DNA from: Zonotrichia leucophrys gambelii
Lineage: Eukaryota > Chordata > Aves > Passeriformes > Passerellidae
Length of the DNA: 64,000 nucleotides
Reading direction: 5' to 3'
NCBI RefSeq assembly: GCF_028769735.1
Contig: NC_088172.1
Location: 91,300,951-91,364,950 of the forward strand
Below the pieces are notes generated by a model. That model did not search any database. It had not been told where the DNA came from and was given only the letters and a program-made list of their open reading frames with translations. The position numbers and the translations under genes were made by a program. Below, piece by piece: positions 58,101 through 64,000 of the stretch; within the stretch, counting starts at the first letter, position 1, and every line of letters starts with the position of its first letter.

Positions 58101-61100
58101 AGATCTGGAACAAGTACCTAAGGTATGGCTTCTGGCACTTGGAGCTGTTGTAAGGCTTTCTCACATGAAGTGTTGGATATATGCATGTACTCTGTAGAAA
58201 TTTTGTCCTCCCTGATGACTTGGGTTGATTCTCAAGAGGATCTGTAGTGCTCAGAATTTAAAGACTAAGGATGATTTGCTTTGTCTTTTTTTTTCCTATT
58301 GTTTCATGGTCTCAGTTTTTCCTCTTAAAGTATAATACAACTACCATTATTTTTTCATCTTTAAATAAATGAAGTTAAGACCTCAGAGCTGAGCAGAATT
58401 AGCCAGTCTAGGAGGAAAGGAAAACTGAAGAATTTGAGAAAAGCTTGGATATTGCCTAGTGTACAACTTGGCATTAGGTTTAACTACTTGGATCCTTGAT
58501 TAGAGCTCACTTGCATATAAGCATGGAGCATACATGATGAGGATTTTTGTGTCAGGTTGACACAAAAGACACAGCTCCAGATTCCATTTTAGTCTGAATA
58601 ATTTTTTAATAGATATAGTAAGAAGTATTAACATGGGTCAGCATCTCTGTGCCAGTTGTGTAGGCTGTGACTTGAGTAGCGGTCACTGCAGTGTTTAAAG
58701 TCCAGGAAACAACAATGCTTGAGTGTGGTGTGATGCTGCAGTCTGCGTTGAACCTTTTAAAATTACACTTCATAAATAAAAGGAGGAGAGTTTTCCTGCC
58801 TGCCTGTAAGCTCAGGGTTTTGTCAAGTATAAATAATGTTACCTGAGAGAATTTTAGATGAATAGTTCTCCAGGAGGTGTGGTTAATGTTATGTGTTACT
58901 GACTCTTCCTGTGCCCAGCACAGTTGCTACATCCTGCCTAAAGGATGTCAGCTTGAGGCTCTGCTCCCTCCCAGAGAACACTTGCTGCCAGCTGGATGAT
59001 CAGCCTGGGGGGAGCTGTGGCCCCAGGAAGGAGCAGATAGCAGCAGGATGCCCTTGGTAGTGAAGAAGCTTTGCTCAGATCCTTGAGAGGGCCCACCTGC
59101 ACTTCAAAGCTGCCTATGTTTGCACACTCAGGGTGTTTAGGTCATCTCAGGTGGTTGAATCCATATGTAATTTTGGAGCTGTGACTTCCACTTTCAGGAG
59201 GATATGACTGTCAGATCACAGAAGCTTTTAAAGTACATTGGTTGTAAGGTCTGGAATGAATTTGTTTGCCCGAATAAATGAAAATCTGGATTTTGAAATC
59301 AACAACTAAGGTCTCTGTTGGCTTAATGAGACAGGAGATATGTTTAACTGGGGCAAAAATATAGGGGTGAGTGAGGCACATTTATTTCTTTTGTTTTTCT
59401 GTTTCAGATTTTTATGAAACCAGATTTTGCCTTGGAAGATTCCTTAACATTTAATGCCGTTTTACCATGGTCTCATTTTAGTACCGCTGGTGGAAAAGGA
59501 AATCGTGATGCAGCTTCCTCCAAGTTACTTCAAGAAAAGGTACAACTTTGACACAAGTTATGGTTATCCATCAGTGCTGGTGGATACTGCAAAGGAACTC
59601 CATGGCTGCTGCTGTGCAGTGTTTCTTGAGACATCATTCTGGGCTTTGCTATCTCTCATTTTACATCAGGCTGCAGATTGTTAGGAAAGCATGCAGGAAG
59701 CACCCTGCTGGGAGAGAGCTCTTTTTCCCTGCTCAGTAAATCTGTCAAATGTGGAAAAAAAAGAATCTGTGTATGATGTAACAACTGGCTTTTCACGACA
59801 GCTGTGACTTACTGAAACAGCTGGATATGGAGAACTTCAGAGGTGTGGAGTAGTTTTCTTAGGGAGGAAGAGCAGCTCTGTGAGAAGGGAAAGCTGGATT
59901 GCACAGGTTGCACACTGTGTCAGACTGTTATTTTCCAACATCTCGGGAAAATTTCAGATTCAAGGCACTGTGGTTTCTATGCTAAAAGCAATACTAAATC
60001 CTATGGTGTTTGTGTTTTAGGAGATTCCTCTTTTGTCGTTGTCTGCACTGATCTGTTTTTGCATTTCACAAAGAACATGAAAGCAGAGCGGTTTCTTTCA
60101 TATTGGAAACAGAGGTCTCTTCTTGGTTGTTTTTATCTGGTTTTGCTAGTTATGTAATCGTAATATAGAAAATCTCATAATGAGTCATCTTTACAGTACA
60201 AATACCCATAAAATGCTTTTAGAAAATCTGAGTAGTGAGGTACATTAGGAAAAAATAACGTACCTTAGGAAAAAATAACATGAGATTGTCTAGAATGTGT
60301 TTCCAAATTTCTGGGAATTAGTCTTCCTCCTCTCCTGCCAACTCAGGAAGAAGTGACTGGCTCTGCTGGAGGCTAACTCAAAGGTTTGTTAGGTTGTTCT
60401 CCACATCTAAAGTTGGAAGAAGGCTTCTTTGGAGTTTTTTAGGGCAGTTGCTGTCTGAAGATGAAAAAGCAATGTCTGGCATATGCTGTGAAATTCCCAA
60501 AATGTACCTGGAAGCAGCGTGGACACTCAGAAAGGAGTTGTGTTGAAGCAGACCCAGAGCCCTCACTGATGCAGAGGAGTGAAAACACTGCTTCATATGA
60601 CTGAAATGAGCCCACATTTGTTGTTTTACTTTTTAAAGCCTCTGAGCTGCACGAGGTTTACACTTACCACATGTAAATATGCACCCTGCTGCCGTAATTG
60701 TCCCTAGCTCCAGGCACCATTTTCCAACAGGGTTTTGAAAACCTTGTCTTAAGCAAGATCTTTTGGACTGCTGTTGATCTACTTCAAAAATTTCCCCATG
60801 GTGTTTTCTTCTTTACCTCCTCCCATGTGTTGCCCTAGATTGGGACTGTGAGCTTTTTGAGGCAGGTGCTGTTTGCTCTGTTTGTTCTGCTTTGTTTAGC
60901 ATAGTGAAGGGACCTGGGGCATCTGGTTGGTACAATCACATAAATAATTGTTTGTAATAGCCCTTTCTCTGATCCCTGTGTCACAGTCTGTCTTGGCTTT
61001 CCCTGTGGCTAGGTGTGTCACAGCTGGTTGGTGGAGGATGCTTTTGATTAAATTAGATGTGAACAAAAAAGGGGGTTTGTATGTTGTATAAATCCCTAGT

Positions 61101-62360
61101 GTATCCATGGGAAGCAGTATGAAAATAACTCCAAGAAGGAGACATTCTCCAGCTGATTTCCTTTCCATCTCTGGTTGGCCTTTTGGAATTCAGCAGGAGG
61201 TTTGAATGCTTGGCACCTCTGAGAAACCAGGTCATCTGAGCATTAACATTCTGATGAGCATCCTAAAGCCTCAGTCCTTGTAGTTTGCATATTCAGTTTA
61301 AGCCAAAACACAGAGCTATTACAGTGGAAGAATCAGACCAGCACAGTGGTCTGGTAACTGTTGGACATAGAGAATTGGAATTTCAGGTTCTGAACATGTC
61401 GGTGTACTCTGTCTCTGGGAATCCCACAGTGCCAGCACACAGGAAATAGGCTTAGTACTAATTCCAGCTGGTTGGCAAAAGTACAACTGCAGCCAGAGAT
61501 ACCCTGGAGATTTTTGTACAAAGAAAGTACAAGAGCTTGTTAAATAAGCAGAGCCATTCCAGTGGTGTGTCATCAGATATAGTGACTGCAACTTTAGCAG
61601 CTTCAGTGACCCAAATTTGATAGCTTGTCTGAATATATGTATTGTTGCTTGCAAGCCAGTATCCAGAGCTGTCTCCTGGTTATTGCCCATATTCTGTGGC
61701 TAGTGTGCAACCATGTGGTACAAAACTTTGAGTATTTTAGATTTATTTGCTTTTCTAACTTTTTGTTTTCAACCAGGAAAGGCATCAAATCAATCTTCCC
61801 TCAGTGATTTTGAGTTAATTTAAAATTAAGTTACTAAACCACAATGAAAAAGAGATTTAACTTTTATTAGCAAAATTTCCTTCTGATACAGTGAGACAAA
61901 TACTCTGAAAGTGTATTTGCATGGTGATAAAGCTTCCAGGTCATAACAATTATGTTGGTTTTTCCTCTTCCCAGCTGAGCCATTATCTGGACATCGTGGA
62001 AGTCAATATTGCTCACCAGATTTCTCTCCGTTCAGAAGCATTTTTTCATGCAATGACCTCTCAGCATGAGTTGCAGGACTACCTCAGGAAAACCTCCCAG
62101 GCTGTAAAATTGCTTAGAGAGAAAATCTCTAAAATTGATAAAGTAATGTGTGAAGGATCGCTTCGAGTTTTAAGACTGTCACTCACCAGAAATAACTGTA
62201 TAAAAGCATACAATAAACTGAAGTTAATGGCTACTGTACACCAAACACAGCCCACAGTACAGTTGCTGCTCTCCACTTCAGAGTATGTTGGAGCTTTGGA
62301 CTTAATAGCAACAACACAAGAGGTGTTACAGCAAGAGCTTCAAGGTATTCACAGTTTCCG
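51996..62360 (+). CDS. VPS54: Vacuolar protein sorting-associated protein 54 (VPS54), N-terminal third, partial
   Basis: Coding exons 51996-52131, 52986-53227, 54679-54757, 58088-58122, 59408-59539 and 61975-62360 join in phase to 336 codons plus two bases (residues 1 to about 337; human protein about 977). VPS54 is a subunit of the GARP complex with VPS51, VPS52 and VPS53. GARP tethers endosome-derived carriers at the trans-Golgi network, and VPS54 distinguishes it from the EARP complex. Seen here are the M-A-S-S-H-S-S-S-P-V-P-Q start, the conserved early segment (W-T-I-Y-H-S-K-V-N-L-P-A-A-L-N) and the helical N-terminal region used for complex assembly (from L-S-H-Y-L-D-I-V-E-V-N in the last exon). 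The C-terminal domain that carries the mouse wobbler mutation lies beyond the window. All introns are GT-AG. The start has a strong Kozak context and matches the family. Confidence 0.97.
52132..52985 (+). other. VPS54: VPS54 intron between coding exons 1 and 2
   Basis: 854 nt, GT-AG ('gtaatg' ... 'gctgcag'). Nothing recognised inside. Confidence 0.85.
52986..53227 (+). CDS. VPS54: VPS54 coding exon 2 (residues 46-126)
   Basis: 242 nt. Encodes G-N-P-N-S ... Q-E-I-T-P, with the conserved blocks V-N-L-P-A-A-L-N-D-P-R-L-A-K-R-E-S-D-F-F and P-S-F-Y-L-P-Q-I. Donor 'gtaaga' at 53228. The last codon is CCG (Pro), where I recall Gln in human. Confidence 0.97.
53228..54678 (+). other. VPS54: VPS54 intron between coding exons 2 and 3
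   Basis: 1.45 kb, AT-rich, with T runs near 53820 and 53892. No repeat family or gene recognised. Ends 'tcttctacag'. Confidence 0.8.
54679..54757 (+). CDS. VPS54: VPS54 coding exon 3 (residues 127-152 and split Asp153)
   Basis: 79 nt. Encodes R-E-K-V-H-E-R-C-K-N ... T-L-L-H-T-H plus the first base of Asp. Donor 'gtacag'. Matches the family segment that follows Q-Q-E-I. Confidence 0.96.
55205..55675 (-). mobile_element. CR1 LINE 3' fragment, about 470 bp
   Basis: The + strand is a clear reverse complement of the CR1 ORF2 end and 3' UTR. Diagnostic pieces are 'ctgggcaacctgtttcagtg', 'cccattgcctcctgtcctgg', 'cactgggcaccactgagaag' and 'gatctttaagcacattgacc'. 5'-truncated and moderately diverged. 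Confidence 0.92.
56020..56662 (+). mobile_element. Probable solo LTR of an avian endogenous retrovirus
   Basis: About 640 bp that begins TGTGCTACACACTGAGACAT and ends in 'tctttgtctgtcaca'. Near its 3' end is a polyadenylation-like 'cacgataaacacacacttt', the usual R/U5 arrangement of bird LTRs. The TG...CA ends and overall layout fit an LTR, and the body resembles songbird LTRs I have seen. No retroviral genes or primer site follow. The exact 5' boundary and target duplication are unclear. Confidence 0.6.
57690..57995 (-). mobile_element. CR1 LINE 3' fragment, about 300 bp
   Basis: Reverse-complement CR1 words on the + strand: 'caggttggcagggacttcag', 'ctgggcagcctactccagtg' and 'ctcctcatgttcagaaagtt'. 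The middle part (57810-57860) is degraded, with repeated 'aaatatc' words. Confidence 0.85.
58088..58122 (+). CDS. VPS54: VPS54 coding exon 4, 35-nt micro-exon (residues 153-164)
   Basis: Only 35 nt: 'at' completes Asp153, then K-S-R-T-D-L-E-Q-V-P-K. Acceptor 'attttag', donor 'gtatgg'. Identified by homology; skipping it would shift the frame. Confidence 0.95.
58123..59407 (+). other. VPS54: VPS54 intron between coding exons 4 and 5
   Basis: 1.3 kb, GT-AG, AT-rich with one more GC-rich stretch near 58910-59060. No feature recognised. Confidence 0.8.
59408..59539 (+). CDS. VPS54: VPS54 coding exon 5 (residues 165-208)
   Basis: 132 nt, 44 codons, phase 0 on both sides, from I-F-M-K-P-D-F-A-L to S-K-L-L-Q-E-K. 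Acceptor 'tgtttcag', donor 'gtacaa'. Near identical to the vertebrate family. Confidence 0.97.
59540..61974 (+). other. VPS54: VPS54 intron between coding exons 5 and 6
   Basis: 2.4 kb. Contains a 20-bp tandem duplication (60240-60279). No transposon or gene recognised. Ends 'cctcttcccag'. Confidence 0.8.
60240..60279. repeat. 20-bp tandem duplication
   Basis: Two copies of 'gtac(a/c)ttaggaaaaaataac' head to tail, differing at one base. Confidence 0.85.
61975..62360 (+). CDS. VPS54: VPS54 coding exon 6 (residues 209-336 and split Arg337)
   Basis: 386 nt. Encodes the helical VPS54 N-terminal domain from L-S-H-Y-L-D to G-I-H-S-F, plus two bases of Arg, before donor 'gtaggt'. Long amphipathic helices (H-E-L-Q-D-Y-L-R-K-T-S-Q-A-V-K-L-L) fit the coiled-coil part that binds the other GARP subunits. 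If the intron were retained, the frame would read CGG then TAG and stop at once. Confidence 0.97.
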
Positions 62361-64000
62361 GTAGGTAACCATGTAGGAAATACATAAAATGCAAGAGAGC
62401 TGGAATGTGTTGAGCACATTATGTTGGCTGAAGGGATTTGTTCCCCCTTTGTTCATTCATTCTTAGAGGACCTAATACAGAAGGTATAAAATGTAAGTGT
62501 GGCATAAGCAGTGTGACTAATGCCTTTGCCAGAGATGGGGGTGGGTTTTGTTTGGAGTGGAATGAAATTTTGACTTGTAAATGCTTTGTCCTGTGTTCTG
62601 GTTTACAGATGTTTTAGGGGTGCAGAGATGAGAGCAAAGCTGTGGCTGGACTTTGATCTTGCATGGCTTGTAGCTGAGAGGTGTTTTCCACGTGGGGGTC
62701 TGCAATGCTCCTGCAGGCAGCACCCCAGGGACGGGCCCTTGAGCCTGTGTCTTTAGTGGCTGACCTGGGCTGCAGCTGTTAAAGGAGCATGCAGGAGTAT
62801 TAGCACAGTAGAATCCTTCTACTTGATGTAAAATAAGCAGTCATAAGATACAGGTTCTTTAAAAGTGGTGCATGCAAAGCTGCCAGTGTGGCATGATGCT
62901 GGCAGAAGCAGTGTGTGGTTAAATCAGCTCCAAAGCTTGCATCAGCCAGCTGAGGAGCTGTGTGCTGAGTTTTCTAAGTTGATGCTGGGTAAGGGGTGCT
63001 TTGTTAGGAGGTTTTGTGGTTCCTGCAGCCCAGTGGTCCACAGCTTGCCTAATGGAAACACGATTGCTGCTCAGTACCTGCAACATGAATGTTCAGAACT
63101 TTATGTAATTACTGCTCTTGTCCATCTCTTTTGTCAAGTTCCTAATACATCTTCCAGCTAGTTTGGAAAAATCTCAAATTTTATGTAGAAAAGATCTCAG
63201 GAAAAAGTCCTAGAAAAAGTTTTAAAAATGAAAAAAAATTAAAAGAGCTAATAAGTTATTGGTAAAGTTGCTGTAAGTGTTTTTGTTAAAAAACCTAGAA
63301 ACAGACTATCTAAAAAGTGTAACTTGTCTCTCTTCAGACACCTCCGAGCAGTTTGTTCTCTTTAGTGTTCCTGCTATCAACCACTTGATTCTGGTGCACA
63401 GCCCTTGAGTGAGTCACCTTTGGATTGACCTTGGTGACAAGTCAGTGCAGCTCTGCAGCCCTGTGACAGCATCACTCAGAATCAGCTGTGTTCTGCAGCT
63501 GGGTGACCTGTGTGCTCTGTCAGCAGAGAGTGCCATTTTCTTGTCATTGATTGACATGATGTCCCAAGAATGTGCCATTGTTTCAAAATTACCCTCAGGT
63601 GTGGAACATATTTAGATAATCATCTTGTCTGTAAAGAATAATTTCTGTGAGCAAAGCTTAGCTGGTTATTTTGGTAGTTAGAGACAGTGATGTGTGTGGG
63701 AAATGGCCTCTCTGCTTTGGGCAGTAAAGGCTCACAAAGGTGAGTGAAGAGCTACCCAAGTCATGTACCCCACCAGAAATGCAATTGCAGCTGAGAAGCC
63801 CAGCACAGTTTCCAAATCTCACAGTGGCCTGTGTATAAGCTTTTGTGAAGACATAATTTGCAGTGGAAAGCTGGAAGTCTTGATAAAACTTCTCAATAGA
63901 ATGTAGTGTTTCTAAAAATAAATAAATTTTAAAAAATATCTGAGTTGGTGGCTAGCATATATTCTTCAGTTTTTCCTAAGAAATACTAAAGGTATCTTCT
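62361..64000 (+). other. VPS54: VPS54 intron after coding exon 6, runs off the window
   Basis: The next conserved exon (starting with a completed Arg and then H-L-G-S-Q-L-C in human, from memory) is not present in the remaining 1.6 kb. One acceptor at 63337 opens a short frame with the right phase but stops after eight codons (see findings). Otherwise no feature seen. Confidence 0.75.

Noticed and set aside
1..64000. tRNA, rRNA, CRISPR arrays, bacterial operons or phage
   Set aside because: None seen. The window is vertebrate nuclear DNA with spliced genes, and regularly spaced direct repeats are absent apart from the short tandem duplications listed.

Overview
The window is vertebrate nuclear DNA, most probably from a bird and plausibly a songbird or another neoavian. 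It is AT-rich with long introns and GT-AG splice sites. It carries 3' fragments of CR1 LINEs and solo LTRs of avian endogenous retroviruses. Two protein-coding genes lie head to tail on the + strand: PELI1 (Pellino E3 ubiquitin ligase 1, complete coding region) and the 5' third of VPS54 (a subunit of the GARP tethering complex). Tandem PELI1-VPS54 order on one strand matches the arrangement I recall from human 2p14 and its avian counterpart.

Layout. 1-21694: no coding exon; probably PELI1 intron 1 and/or upstream DNA, with one solo LTR (7703-8252), a CpG cluster near 13.8 kb and a CR1 fragment near 16.4 kb. 21695-27800: PELI1 exons with the whole 418-codon reading frame in six coding exons. 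27801 to about 29640: probable PELI1 3' UTR, holding a GC-rich block. About 29641-42987: intergenic, with a faint CR1 piece and candidate non-coding regulatory DNA. About 42988-43730: CpG-island promoter of VPS54 with a G-quadruplex motif and candidate 5' UTR exons. 43702-51969: VPS54 intron 1. 51970-62360: six VPS54 coding exons giving residues 1 to about 337. 62361-64000: the next VPS54 intron; the gene continues beyond the window.

The two genes are not known to act together. PELI1 adds ubiquitin chains in Toll-like/IL-1 receptor signalling. VPS54 helps tether endosome-derived vesicles at the trans-Golgi network. I found no novel operon-like or defence system. The observations most worth a second look are small regulatory or evolutionary ones: upstream ORFs in both genes, a CpG-rich patch covering part of the last PELI1 exon, a strong G-quadruplex motif in the VPS54 promoter, a phase-compatible cryptic exon at the end of the window, and a 43-bp tandem duplication that carries a 12-bp palindrome twice.
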